Shown here piece after piece: positions 1 through 8,454 of a stretch of 60,651 nucleotides of DNA. A program made the position numbers and the translations under genes. The DNA lies in NCBI GenBank assembly GCA_964531285.1, contig CAZHDI010000009.1, forward strand, positions 1-60,651, read 5' to 3'. The DNA comes from CAZHDI01 sp964531285. GTDB taxonomy: Bacteria; Pseudomonadota; Alphaproteobacteria; JAJFIK01. How positions within the stretch are numbered: the first letter of the stretch is position 1; each line of letters begins with the position of its first letter. The notes under the pieces are model-generated. The model did not search any database. It had not been told where the DNA came from and saw only the letters and a list, made by a program, of their open reading frames with translations.

Positions 1-897
1 TCACGGCGATTGAGGGCGGGTGCGCGGCGCGCCGCTCGAGGGCATGGCCTGCCAGCCCCGGGCGATCAGCGCGCGTTCGGCCTCGACCGACAGGGGATCG
101 CTGGCGATTTTCGCGTCGATCGCGGTTTCCACGCTGCTGACCGCGCTGCCTGCGGTGCGATAGCCCTGGGTGGGTCCGCTGTCGAGATCGCGCGGGGCAC
201 TGGCGTCGATCACCCAGCCGCCGGCAGACCGGCACGCCAGCTTATCCGCCGCGCGGGCCGGTCCCTGGACCGCGACCTGACGGCACAAGGTGCCGTCCGC
301 GGTGCGGAAACTCATCACCGGTTCGACCAGCAGATCACCATTGGCAAAGCGTAAGGTTTCGCCGCTCACCGCTTGGGTGAGTCCGGCCTCCATCGGCCCG
401 CCCGGCGGCACCGGGCCGGTGGCGTCGAGCACCGCCATGAGCGGGGAGGGACCCCGGTCGCGGCCCGGCATGGTCATGACCACGCCAATGGCCAGCACGG
501 CGCAGGCAGCCACGGCCGCACCCTGACGCCAGACCGGCGTGCCGTCCCGCCAGCCGCCGAAGCGATAGCGCGGTTTGGCGCTGGCCCGGGCTTTCGCCGT
601 GCGTTCGGCGCGCGCGGCATCCAGGCGGATCACGTCCGCTGGACGCGGTTGATCCGCCGCCGCACCGGCCCCGCCGGGGCACCGGTTCTGTTCGATCATC
701 TCCAGGATCGAGGGCGGCATCGGCGTCCTGGCCTTGAGCGCCAGAAGATCGGCCGCGTTGGCCTGGGCCGCTTCCAATTCGACATATCGGCGGGCGATCT
801 CGGGATCGCTTGCCATCGCTTGTTCCAGCGCGTCGGCGTCCTCGGCCGTTAACTGGCCGTCGAGTAAGGCGCTGAGCTGGTCATCCGTGATCCGCAT
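1..897 (-). CDS. Anti-sigma factor, single-pass membrane protein
   Basis: Encodes 298 residues from the ATG at 897; an ATG at 918 would add seven residues and cannot be excluded. The N-terminus (MRITDDQLSALLDGQL) with a short helical region to about residue 60 resembles the cytoplasmic sigma-binding part of RskA/FecR-like anti-sigma factors. One hydrophobic segment lies near residues 125-145, leaving a C-terminal half outside the cytoplasm. The start overlaps the end of the ECF sigma gene by 17 bp, the usual sigma/anti-sigma coupling. No Cys/His zinc anti-sigma motif is visible. By family role it should hold the sigma factor inactive at the membrane until a signal arrives; the signal is unknown. 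Confidence 0.75.
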   Translation of the reverse strand: MRITDDQLSALLDGQLTAEDADALEQAMASDPEIARRYVELEAAQANAADLLALKARTPMPPSILEMIEQNRCPGGAGAAADQPRPADVIRLDAARAERTAKARASAKPRYRFGGWRDGTPVWRQGAAVAACAVLAIGVVMTMPGRDRGPSPLMAVLDATGPVPPGGPMEAGLTQAVSGETLRFANGDLLVEPVMSFRTADGTLCRQVAVQGPARAADKLACRSAGGWVIDASAPRDLDSGPTQGYRTAGSAVSSVETAIDAKIASDPLSVEAERALIARGWQAMPSSGAPRTRPQSP

Positions 898-1417
898 GGT
901 CTTTACGTGGCCCCCCATGGCCCTTGGACAGCTGATCCGACAAGGCGCGCCGGGCCCGGGCCAGACGGCTCATGACGGTTCCGATAGGAATTTGCAGCGT
1001 GTCCGCAATTTCCTTGTAGGACAGATGCTCGACTGCCGACAGCATAATGATCACCCGTTGATCCTCGGTGATCCTGTCGAGAGCCGCCATCGTGTCCTGT
1101 AACGCCAGACGGCGCTCCATATTCCATTCCGGATCATTTTCGGGGGGGATTGCAGTCTCGTCGAACGCCTGATGGGGGCCGCGCCGGGCCTTGGACCGGT
1201 ACTCGGACAGCCATAGATTGCGGCAGATCGTAATCATCCAGCGGTCGAGCGCGGTGCCCGGTTCGAACTGGTGCCGGTTGGTCAGGGCTTTTTCCACGGT
1301 GGATTGAAGCAGGTCGTCGGCATCCGATGGCGCCCGGGTCAGCGCCAGCGCCACCCGCCGCACCCTGGGCAGCACAGCCAGAAGCTCGTCGTGCCAGCCC
1401 TGCGTCGCCTCGGCCAT
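881..1417 (-). CDS. ECF-type RNA polymerase sigma factor
   Basis: Encodes 178 residues from an ATG at 1417, preceded by a purine-rich ribosome site (GAAGGGG). Region 2 covers roughly residues 15-75, with the DADDLLQ stretch and the RWMITICRNLW core. Region 4 near residues 110-165 carries the helix-turn-helix LSYKEIADTLQIPIGTVMSRL. The length is normal for an ECF factor with no extra C-terminal domain. It is co-transcribed with the overlapping anti-sigma gene and diverges from the secreted S8 protease gene, so that protease and its partner lipoprotein are plausible targets, but this is inference. A longer reading of this frame only runs antisense to the protease and was not used. Confidence 0.88.
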   Translation of the reverse strand: MAEATQGWHDELLAVLPRVRRVALALTRAPSDADDLLQSTVEKALTNRHQFEPGTALDRWMITICRNLWLSEYRSKARRGPHQAFDETAIPPENDPEWNMERRLALQDTMAALDRITEDQRVIIMLSAVEHLSYKEIADTLQIPIGTVMSRLARARRALSDQLSKGHGGPRKDHADHG

Positions 1418-1645
1418 GATTGCCCCTTCACTCCGGCCCGCCCCGCGCGGCCAAATTCCGTGCATAGTGCACCGAATAAAAGGGCGATTGCGGCGTTTTC
1501 TTGCCAGAAGCGTGGAACCCCCCATTCGAGCCATGGCATATCGCCGAACCAATTCGTAAGGTTCCACCGGAACGGCTGAAACAGGGCGATCCCAGTCCCC
1601 TGACCGGTCGGTAACGTGCATATCGGGTGTAAGGAGCGCGACGGC
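1418..1645. promoter_or_regulatory. Divergent intergenic region, sigma factor versus protease
   Basis: These 228 bases separate the divergent starts of the ECF sigma gene and the S8 protease gene and must hold promoters for both. A ribosome site AAGGAG at 1631-1636 lies nine bases before the protease ATG and fixes that start. A GGAAC element at 1569-1573 resembles an ECF -35 box, but no matching -10 is visible at the usual spacing, so I call no promoter. Confidence 0.45.
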
Positions 1646-3379
1646 ATGACGGTCCGATACCGTCTCCTGGCGGCTGCGGTGATCGGCGCGGGCCTGTGGC
1701 TCGGCGCCCCCGCGGGCCTGCGCGTGCTCGCCGACGATGATACCGGCGGCATCGTCGATGAGGTGGCCGACGATGTCGGCGAGGTGATCGACGAGGTCGA
1801 TGGCGGCCGCCGCGAGCCCAATACCGATCCGGACGCCATGGATGACCTGCCGAACGTCGGCGATCCCGACATGGATGACATGCCGGTGGACGACATGCCC
1901 GACATGGGCATGGACGGCGATATGGATCCGGACATGGATTCGGACATGGGCATGGAGGACGGCGACCGGCTGCCGGCCTTCGGCGGGTCCGGTATGGACG
2001 ATCCTGGCATGGACGACATGCCGGACATGGATGATGCTCCGGACGCGGAAGATAACGACCGCCTGCCGGCATTCAGCGATCCGCCGGAAGTGCCGCAAAC
2101 CCCGGAAGAAGACGATTGGGACATGGGGGCTGCACCCGCGGACGGTGCGGGCACGGCTGAGGCTGTCGCCCCCGCGGCAACGGCGGCCGGCGGCGGCATT
2201 CCGGACCCGGACAGTTCCGGCGACGATTTCGACGACTTCGAAGAGGTTGCCGAGGATGTCTATGCCGATGAACTCGTGATCCTCACCGACATGGCGGCCG
2301 GGCCGATTGTCGAAGACATTCCGGGCGTTGAAATTTTGCGCACCGACACGCTCGACGCCCTGGGCTTCGCGCTCACCGTGCTGCGGGTCGAGGAAGGGGT
2401 GGACCGCGCCGAACTGGCCCTGGCGCTGGAGCGGCTGCGTCCCGATGCGCGCCTTGCGGACAATGCGATCTATCGGCCCGAGGCCGATGAACCCGCTCCG
2501 GGCGCCGGGGCGGGCGAGCCCATCCGTCCGGCGGACCGGTCGGGCGACCGGCCGACCGCCTTTGCCGATCTTTTGCGCCTGCCGGCCAAGTGCCCCGATC
2601 CGTGCCGCATCGGCCTCATCGATACCGGGGTCGATCATTTCCACCCGGCCTTGCGCGGCGTGCCCTTCGTTCAACGCCATTTCGCGCCTGCCTCGCGCGG
2701 GCGCTGGCCCGTCGCCCATGGCACGGCCGTGGCCTCGCTTTTGGTCGGGCGCGATCTCGCGGGCTATCGCGGGCTTTATCCGGATGCGGATCTTCATGTG
2801 GCCAGCGTCTTCAGCTTTACCGGCGCCGACGATGTGATCGCCACGACCGACCGCCTCATCCTGGCGCTCAACTGGCTGCTGCAATCGGGGATCGGCGTGG
2901 TGAATATGAGCCTCACCGGTCCGCCCAACGATCTGTTGCACCTTGCGGTCCAGCGGGCGGCGGCGCGCGACGTGACCATCGTTGCGGCGGTGGGTAATGA
3001 CGGCCCGGCCGGCGGCGCGCGCTATCCGGCGGCGTATCCTGAAACCATCGGTGTGACGGCGGTGGATGCGCGTCTCGGTGTGTTCCGGCGGGCCCATCAG
3101 GGCGATTTCGTCACCTTCGCCGCGCCGGGGGTGAACATTCTCGCCGCCGACGCCGACCAGAGCTATGGCGCCCGCTCGGGTACGTCATTCGCGGCGCCTT
3201 TCGTGACCGCAGTGATTGCGGCCGGCGGTGCCGGTCCGTCTGCGGATGATGCGCGAGGCGAGAGCGATCCGGTGACGGCGGCGCTGGCCCGCAACGCGGT
3301 GGATCTTGGCGATCCCGGGCGCGATCCGGTCTATGGCTATGGGTTGGTCCGGGCCGCTGGCGCGGAGCCGGCGCCATGA
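1646..3379 (+). CDS. Secreted S8 (subtilisin-like) serine protease with Met/Asp-rich propeptide region
   Basis: Encodes 577 residues with an N-terminal signal peptide (hydrophobic about 5-28, cleavage likely after VLA). Residues about 30-200 are very acidic and include a Met/Asp-rich low-complexity stretch (DMDDMP-like units, about 75-105 and 116-135). The S8 domain fills the C-terminal half: Asp326 in GLIDTG, His358 in AHGTA, the oxyanion Asn451 in VGND and Ser514 in SGTSFAAP, so the triad is complete. The start is chosen for the AAGGAG site nine bases upstream and the clean signal peptide. It overlaps the next lipoprotein gene by ATGA. A protease secreted through the T2SS is required to release lipoprotein ElpS in Caulobacter, and this gene is a candidate for that role; that link is inference. 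Confidence 0.87.
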   Translation: MTVRYRLLAAAVIGAGLWLGAPAGLRVLADDDTGGIVDEVADDVGEVIDEVDGGRREPNTDPDAMDDLPNVGDPDMDDMPVDDMPDMGMDGDMDPDMDSDMGMEDGDRLPAFGGSGMDDPGMDDMPDMDDAPDAEDNDRLPAFSDPPEVPQTPEEDDWDMGAAPADGAGTAEAVAPAATAAGGGIPDPDSSGDDFDDFEEVAEDVYADELVILTDMAAGPIVEDIPGVEILRTDTLDALGFALTVLRVEEGVDRAELALALERLRPDARLADNAIYRPEADEPAPGAGAGEPIRPADRSGDRPTAFADLLRLPAKCPDPCRIGLIDTGVDHFHPALRGVPFVQRHFAPASRGRWPVAHGTAVASLLVGRDLAGYRGLYPDADLHVASVFSFTGADDVIATTDRLILALNWLLQSGIGVVNMSLTGPPNDLLHLAVQRAAARDVTIVAAVGNDGPAGGARYPAAYPETIGVTAVDARLGVFRRAHQGDFVTFAAPGVNILAADADQSYGARSGTSFAAPFVTAVIAAGGAGPSADDARGESDPVTAALARNAVDLGDPGRDPVYGYGLVRAAGAEPAP

Positions 3380-4056
3380 CCGTTGGTTTGCGGATGGCCA
3401 TTCTGACCGGGCTGATGTTCCTGGCGGGCTGCGCGGCCACGACGCCTCTGAGCCAGACGGACGCGTCCGTGCCGCTGGAGCCCGGCCGGACCTTCATCTA
3501 CGACAATGGCCGTGTGGAAACCTTCGTGGCCGCCGGTCCCGGCGAGACCGTTTGGAAAACCCGCACCGGCAACCGCTACCGCCGCCACGAGGCGGGCTTT
3601 GTGCCGATCCTCGAATGGTCCATGGCCCGCTCCAGCGGCCGCCGCACGGTGATCGGCGATCCGGGCGCTTTGTGGCCGCCGGTTCCAGGCCGCTCCACGC
3701 GGTTCACCCTGGTTGAAGATGTGCGCGAGCCGTCACCGCGCCGGGCGGTTCAGCACTGGCGCTGCGCGGTCGGCGCGATGCGCTCGGTGACGGTGCCGGC
3801 GGGCGCTTTCGAAACGGTGCCGGTGACCTGCGCGCAGTATTCGGCCTATTCGATGCGGCCCCTGCGCGAGCGCGTCTGGGATTACGCGCCCGCTTTGGGG
3901 CATTACGTTCAGGCCGAAACCCGCAGCCTGCTGACCGGCCGCACCGTGCGCTTCGGTCTGCAATCCGCATTGGACCCGGCCGACGCCACGCGCACCCGGG
4001 TGCGGCGCCTCGTTGCCGAAATCGCGCGCAACGCGGCTGACGCCTCTACAGAATGA
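3376..4056 (+). CDS. Hypothetical lipoprotein coupled to the S8 protease
   Basis: Encodes 226 residues. The N-terminus has a short charged region, a hydrophobic stretch and the lipobox LAGC, so it should be a lipid-anchored envelope protein. Its ATG overlaps the protease stop codon (ATGA), implying translational coupling and a joint role. The mature part contains paired cysteines (HWRCAVGAM and PVTCAQYSAY) and no family I recognise. A role as chaperone, inhibitor or anchor for the protease is possible but unproved. Its 3' end overlaps the convergent dehydrogenase gene by 11 bases. Confidence 0.75.
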   Translation: MTVGLRMAILTGLMFLAGCAATTPLSQTDASVPLEPGRTFIYDNGRVETFVAAGPGETVWKTRTGNRYRRHEAGFVPILEWSMARSSGRRTVIGDPGALWPPVPGRSTRFTLVEDVREPSPRRAVQHWRCAVGAMRSVTVPAGAFETVPVTCAQYSAYSMRPLRERVWDYAPALGHYVQAETRSLLTGRTVRFGLQSALDPADATRTRVRRLVAEIARNAADASTE

Positions 4057-4819
4057 CGCCCTCCAGCAACGCGCCGTCGACAACCACGGTTGCACCGGTG
4101 GTGAACCCCGATCGCGGGCTGGACAGAAACACCGCCATATCCGCGATTTCCTGCGGGCTGGCCATGCGCCCCATCGGATTGCGGTTGATCGCACCTTGGT
4201 ACATGTCGGGATTGTATTGCTCGACGAGGTTCCAAACGCCGCCCTCGAAATAGACGGTGCCGGGGGAGATCACATTGGCACGCACCTTTTTGGCGGCCCA
4301 GCCGCGGGCCACGCCCTTGGTGTAATGGATAAGGGCCGCCTTCATTCCCCCATAGGCATCCGGTCCGCTCGCCGCCGCATGGCCCGAAATCGAGGCAATC
4401 GTCACGAAAGATGCGTCGCCGGTCCGGGCGGCGGCCGCTTCCAGGAACGGCGCGGCAGCCTCGAAGGCCCGGACCGCACCAAGCACGTCGAGCTTGAAGG
4501 ACTTCTCCCAGGCTTCGGCCGCGCTGCCCACGGCAAAAGCGCTGGCATTCGAAATCAGGATATCCACCCCGCCAAGCGTCTGCGCGCTGGCCTGAATCCA
4601 GGCCTCGAGCGCCGCGCCGTCGGTGACATCCACCGCGGCGCCGGTCGCGGTCGCGCCCTTGGCGGTGAGCGCGGCAACCACCTCATCGACCTGCGCGCCG
4701 GTGCGGGCGCACAGCCCGACCGCACAGCCTTCGCCCGCCAGGGTCTCGACGATGGCGCGGCCAATGCCGCGCGTGCCGCCCAGGACCAATGCCTTTTTGC
4801 CGTTCAATTTCAGATCCAT
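4046..4819 (-). CDS. Short-chain dehydrogenase/reductase (SDR)
   Basis: Encodes 257 residues, the usual classical SDR length, from an ATG preceded by GGAGGA. The NAD(P)-binding motif GGTRGIG is at residues 14-20, SNAS at 90-93, and the catalytic Tyr156/Lys160 pair lies in AYGGMK with a serine at 143 or 145. The usual tetrad Asn position appears to be Asp111. The C-terminal ANVISPGTVYFEGG loop resembles 3-oxoacyl-ACP reductase-like members, but the substrate cannot be read from sequence. It is a lone minus-strand gene between the protease pair and the surface lipoprotein gene, overlapping the convergent lipoprotein gene by 11 bases. Confidence 0.85.
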   Translation of the reverse strand: MDLKLNGKKALVLGGTRGIGRAIVETLAGEGCAVGLCARTGAQVDEVVAALTAKGATATGAAVDVTDGAALEAWIQASAQTLGGVDILISNASAFAVGSAAEAWEKSFKLDVLGAVRAFEAAAPFLEAAAARTGDASFVTIASISGHAAASGPDAYGGMKAALIHYTKGVARGWAAKKVRANVISPGTVYFEGGVWNLVEQYNPDMYQGAINRNPMGRMASPQEIADMAVFLSSPRSGFTTGATVVVDGALLEGVIL

Positions 4820-5461
4820 GCGGTCCTCCGGTCGATGGGTTGCGCGCCTCGCGGCGCGATGCGAGCGGCGAGGATAGCGGGCTTCGTGCGGCCCGTCAGC
4901 CGGTCTGAGCGGGGACAAATCGAACGGGTGAAACCGCGGCCACACTACAGCCATCAGGTGTGACCCGAGGACAGTTTGATGGGTCTAAAAGCGTTGAAAA
5001 TCAAGGGGTCTTGGGCTGATCCCGAAATCGTTGCGCCAGGGCAACAGAGGGGGGCGGCGTTTCAAATCGGTACGTACTGTTATGAAACTGTCGCATGCGT
5101 CAGGCACTGTGCCTCTTGTCGTCGGAGCCTGCGTTTTTGGCCCGGCCCAGCGCGCATGGCTGCACGGTCGGTTGCGTAGGTCCGCACCCGCCGGAGCGTC
5201 CCGGTCGAGAGGGACTGTCCCCGTCGAATGGGAGTGCCCCCGCCGAATGGGGCAATGCCGTCATGAAGCTGGAATGGCTGGCATCTCGTGGAGAGGGACC
5301 GTCGCGCTGGCGGGCCGAGCCTTAGAGAGAACCGGCTTCGACACGAACGAGATTGGGATACGGCGCCAGGCGGCGGCGTATCCATTGGGTTTGGAGCAAG
5401 CCTTGAGGCTTGTATCCATGACTGACATGCAACCGGAATTCCGATTGGGGGAGCTCCACTC
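4820..5461. other. Long non-coding region upstream of the surface lipoprotein gene
   Basis: These 642 bases contain no convincing gene. They hold the dehydrogenase promoter on the minus strand and, on the plus strand, a PHO-box-like site at 5077-5094, a short palindrome GGGACTGTCCC at 5211-5221, a 14-base direct repeat (CCCCGYCGAATGGG at 5219-5232 and 5238-5251) and an inverted repeat with 7-bp arms (GGATACG at 5356-5362, CGTATCC at 5377-5383). If transcription starts near the PHO box, the lipoprotein mRNA has a structured leader of more than 300 bases. Confidence 0.5.
5077..5094 (+). promoter_or_regulatory. Candidate PHO box (PhoB site)
   Basis: The sequence CTGTTATGAAACTGTCGC fits the PhoB consensus of two 7-base CTGTCAT half-sites 11 bases apart, with 11 of 14 half-site bases matching and an A-rich spacer. 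It points toward the surface lipoprotein gene, about 370 bases upstream of its start. A close match (17 of 20 over the extended site) occurs between lrp and phoR. Confidence 0.5.
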
Positions 5462-8371
5462 ATGGACGTTAAGCTGAGAAGCCTGCTGTTCGCTGCGGCC
5501 GCCACTCTGGCGCTGGCCGCTTGTAGCGATTCTGAAACCGATCTGGCATCGGCCGGCGATACCGGCCCGAACCCGGGCACGGGCGATGGCGGCAGTACCG
5601 ATGGCGGCACCGACGGNNNNNNNNNNNNNNNNNNNNNNNNNNNNNNNNNNNNNNNNNNNNNNNNNNNNNNNNNNNNNNNNNNNNNNNNNNNNNNNNNNNN
5701 NNNNNNNNNNNNNNNNGGCGGCACCGACGGTGGTACCGATGGCGGCACCGACGGTGGCACGGACGGCGGCACCGATGGCGGCGGCAGCCAGGGCAACTGC
5801 CCGGCCGGTACGACGCTGGTGACGGTCCTGGGCTCCGACCAGTGTGAGCTGTCGGGCACCATCACCGATGATCTGACCCTGACCGCCGAGAACATCTATG
5901 TTCTCGAAGGACCGGTCTTCGTGGGCGCCGATGTCGGTGCTGACGGCGCGGCCCCGGGCGGCGACTCGGCGATTCTGACCATCGAGCCGGGCACCCGCAT
6001 TTACGGCGGCGACCCGCAGTCCTTCCTGACTGTGTCGCGCGGTTCGGAAATCATTGCCGACGGCACGCCGACCCAGCCGATCATCTTTACCTCGGCCGAG
6101 GATCTGGGCTTTGCGTCCGCGTTCGGCCGCACCCAGCGCAACATCCACACCGGCACGGTGACGACCGACCCGAACACCGCCGAATGGGGTGGTCTGGTGC
6201 TGAACGGCCGGGCGCCGCTCAATGTCGGCCTGGAAGCTGAAGGTGAGGGCGACTCCGGTCTCTATGGCGGCGATGTCGCCGACGACACCTCGGGCACGCT
6301 GCGTTACGTGCAGATCAAATATGCCGGTAACCGCGTGAATGCCGACGACGAGCTGAACGGTCTGGCGTTCCAGGGTGTCGGTTCGGGCACCACGGTCGAT
6401 TTCGTCCATGTCCACAACGGTCAGGACGACGGCATCGAGTTCTTCGGCGGCACCACCGATGCCAAGCACCTGGTTGTGTCGGGCGCCGGCGACGACTCGA
6501 TCGACTGGACCCAAGGCTGGACCGGCGATGTGCAGTTCGCGCTCGTGATCCAGAACCCGGCCCATCCGGAAGGCGCCGACCGCGGCATCGAGGCCGATAA
6601 CCTCGAGCAGGACAACGACGCCCTGCCGCGTGCCACGCCGCGGATGTCCAACATGACCTTCATCGGTGCCGCTCCGGGCGTGGGTGACACGGGGATCGTG
6701 CTGCGCCGTGGTACGGCCGGTAACTACTTCAACACGGTCATCTCGAACTTCGTCGATGCCAGCTTCGATATCGACAACGACGCGACCTATGCGCAGGTCG
6801 CCGCCGGCAACCTGACCGTCGAGAGCTTCCTGATCGGCAATGCCACCCCGGGTGACGCGATCGAGACGGATGACGATGATGTCGCCAACGACCTGGAAGG
6901 CTTCCTGCTTGGGTCGCCGAATGTGGTCGTGACGTCGCCGTCGCTCAGCGGCTTCATCAACGGTGGTGCCGAGCAGGGCGTGACCGCCCGCGACGTCTCG
7001 GAAGTCGACGGCTTCTTCGACGCCGTGGATTTCATTGGTGCGGTCAACGACGACGCCACCAACTACACCCAGGGCTGGTCGTTCAATCTGAACCCGGAGC
7101 CGGCATGCCCGGATGTCGATGGTGTCACCACCACGGCTGACGGCTGTGTGCTTTCCGGCACGATCACCCAGGATCTGCGTCTGGTTGCCGGTCTCGACTA
7201 CTTCCTCGACGGTCCGGTCTTTATCGGCGCCGATGTGGGCGCCGACGGCAACGCGCCGGGCGGCAATCCGGCCACGATCACCATCGATGCCGGCGTGACT
7301 ATCCAGGGCCGCGATCCGCAGTCCTTCATGGTTGTCTCGCGTGGGTCGAAGATGTTCGCGAACGGCACGGCCAATGCGCCGATCACGATGACCGCCGACG
7401 ATGCCGACGCCAGCCTCAACACCTCCACCGCGCTGTGGGGCGGTCTGGTGATAAACGGCCGCGCGCCGCTCAATGTCGGTCTGGAAGCTGAAGGCGAGGG
7501 CGACTCGGGTCTCTACGGCGGCGATGTCGCCGGTGACAGCTCGGGCTCGCTGCGCTTCGTTCGGGTGGTTTACGCGGGTAACCGGGTGAACGCCGACGAC
7601 GAACTGAACGGCGTGGCCTTCCAGGGTGTCGGGAACGGCACCGTGGTCGAGAACCTGCAGGTCCACAACGGTCAGGACGACGGTGTCGAGTTCTTCGGCG
7701 GCACGGTCAATGCCAAGAACGTTGTTGTCACCGGCGCCGGCGACGACTCGATCGACTGGACGCAAGGCTGGTCGGGTAAGGTCCAGTTCGCTCTGGTGGT
7801 TCAGAACCCGCAGCATCCGGAAGGGGCTGACCGCGGTATCGAGGCCGACAATCTGGAGCAGGACAACGACGCTCTGCCCCGCGCCATGCCGCAGATGGCC
7901 AACATGACCTTCGTCGGCGCTGCGCCGGGGGTTGGTGACACAGGTATCGTGCTGCGTCGCGGTACCGCCGGTAACTACTGGAACACGGTGATTGCGAACT
8001 TCGTCGATGCCAGCTTCGACATCGACAACGATGCCACCTACGCCCAGGTCGCCGCCGGCAATCTGACCGTCGACAGCTTCCTGATCGGCAATGTCACCCC
8101 GGGTGATGCGCTCGAGCAGGACGACGACGATGTCGCCAACGACCTGGTCGGTTTCATCAACGGTCGCGGCACCAACGTCATCGGCGCTCCGTCGCTCGGC
8201 GAGCGTCTGGGTGGTGGCCAGTTCTACGTCAACGGCGCCAACGAAGCCGCTGTCGCCGCCACGGACCCGGGCCCAGTCGATCCGTTCTTCACCAGCGTCG
8301 ACTTCATCGGTGCGGTGCCTGACGCGAACGACGACTTCACGCAAGGCTGGACCGTCTGGCTGGACCGCTAA
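5462..8371 (+). CDS. Surface lipoprotein with two ~430-residue repeats (ElpS-like candidate; gene interrupted by an assembly gap)
   Basis: Encodes 969 residues as given, with a lipobox (ALAAC) after a typical signal peptide. A Gly/Thr/Asp linker of GGTD repeats follows (12-bp DNA unit) and contains 100 undetermined bases, so true length and frame across the gap are unknown. The rest is two homologous copies (about residues 110-545 and 547-969), each with ELSGTIT or VLSGTIT, GADVGADG, DPQSF, APLNVGLEAEGEGDSGLYGGD, VHNGQDDG, GAGDDSIDWTQGW and EADNLEQDNDALPRA motifs, suggesting a right-handed beta-helix or similar fold. Position beside a TonB receptor and a T2SS matches my recollection of the Caulobacter ElpS locus, where a phosphate-starvation surface lipoprotein is released with T2SS help. 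Orthology to ElpS itself is not tested here. Confidence 0.82.
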   Translation: MDVKLRSLLFAAAATLALAACSDSETDLASAGDTGPNPGTGDGGSTDGGTDXXXXXXXXXXXXXXXXXXXXXXXXXXXXXXXXXXGGTDGGTDGGTDGGTDGGTDGGGSQGNCPAGTTLVTVLGSDQCELSGTITDDLTLTAENIYVLEGPVFVGADVGADGAAPGGDSAILTIEPGTRIYGGDPQSFLTVSRGSEIIADGTPTQPIIFTSAEDLGFASAFGRTQRNIHTGTVTTDPNTAEWGGLVLNGRAPLNVGLEAEGEGDSGLYGGDVADDTSGTLRYVQIKYAGNRVNADDELNGLAFQGVGSGTTVDFVHVHNGQDDGIEFFGGTTDAKHLVVSGAGDDSIDWTQGWTGDVQFALVIQNPAHPEGADRGIEADNLEQDNDALPRATPRMSNMTFIGAAPGVGDTGIVLRRGTAGNYFNTVISNFVDASFDIDNDATYAQVAAGNLTVESFLIGNATPGDAIETDDDDVANDLEGFLLGSPNVVVTSPSLSGFINGGAEQGVTARDVSEVDGFFDAVDFIGAVNDDATNYTQGWSFNLNPEPACPDVDGVTTTADGCVLSGTITQDLRLVAGLDYFLDGPVFIGADVGADGNAPGGNPATITIDAGVTIQGRDPQSFMVVSRGSKMFANGTANAPITMTADDADASLNTSTALWGGLVINGRAPLNVGLEAEGEGDSGLYGGDVAGDSSGSLRFVRVVYAGNRVNADDELNGVAFQGVGNGTVVENLQVHNGQDDGVEFFGGTVNAKNVVVTGAGDDSIDWTQGWSGKVQFALVVQNPQHPEGADRGIEADNLEQDNDALPRAMPQMANMTFVGAAPGVGDTGIVLRRGTAGNYWNTVIANFVDASFDIDNDATYAQVAAGNLTVDSFLIGNVTPGDALEQDDDDVANDLVGFINGRGTNVIGAPSLGERLGGGQFYVNGANEAAVAATDPGPVDPFFTSVDFIGAVPDANDDFTQGWTVWLDR
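5597..5782 (+). repeat. 12-bp tandem repeat (GGTD codons) with assembly gap
   Basis: Units of the form GGCGGCACCGAC, encoding Gly-Gly-Thr-Asp, flank and presumably fill a run of exactly 100 N at 5617-5716. Third-position variants (GGTGGTACCGAT and similar) distinguish units. Exactly 100 N is a conventional placeholder, so the copy number is not known. The repeat forms the flexible linker between the lipid anchor and the first folded domain. Confidence 0.9.
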
Positions 8372-8387
8372 GACGTCCCACACACAT

Positions 8388-8413
8388 CCGCGGCGGCCCT
8401 CGGGCCGCCGCGG
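8388..8413. other. GC hairpin between lipoprotein and TonB receptor genes
   Basis: Twelve perfectly paired bases (CCGCGGCGGCCC and GGGCCGCCGCGG) flank a two-base centre in the 83-bp gap after the lipoprotein stop codon. No T-run follows, so this is more likely an mRNA-stabilising or attenuating structure than an intrinsic terminator. It could separate expression of the abundant lipoprotein from that of the receptor. Confidence 0.6.
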
Positions 8414-8454
8414 GTCACGCGCGCAGCAAACATCCTGTTGGGGGACAGCCTCTC

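Noticed and set aside
1569..1573. GGAAC as an ECF -35 element for the protease
   Set aside because: No fitting -10 is found 16-17 bases downstream, and GGAAC-like strings occur more than once in the gap.
881..3097. A 738-residue version of the ECF sigma factor
   Set aside because: The first 560 residues run antisense to the S8 protease and have shadow-like composition; the ATG at 1417 has a good ribosome site and gives the normal length.
4976..5179. Small open frame in the lipoprotein leader
   Set aside because: It has no ribosome site, overlaps the PHO-box-like site and has a composition unlike the neighbouring genes.
5597..5782. Possible CRISPR-like array
   Set aside because: The 12-bp units are contiguous codons for Gly-Gly-Thr-Asp, with no spacers and no cas genes.
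5261..8383. A very long open frame on the minus strand across the surface lipoprotein gene
   Set aside because: It is the mirror of a GC-rich, Asp/Gly-rich coding frame. It has no signal peptide or recognisable domain, and the plus strand has a lipobox and repeated motifs.
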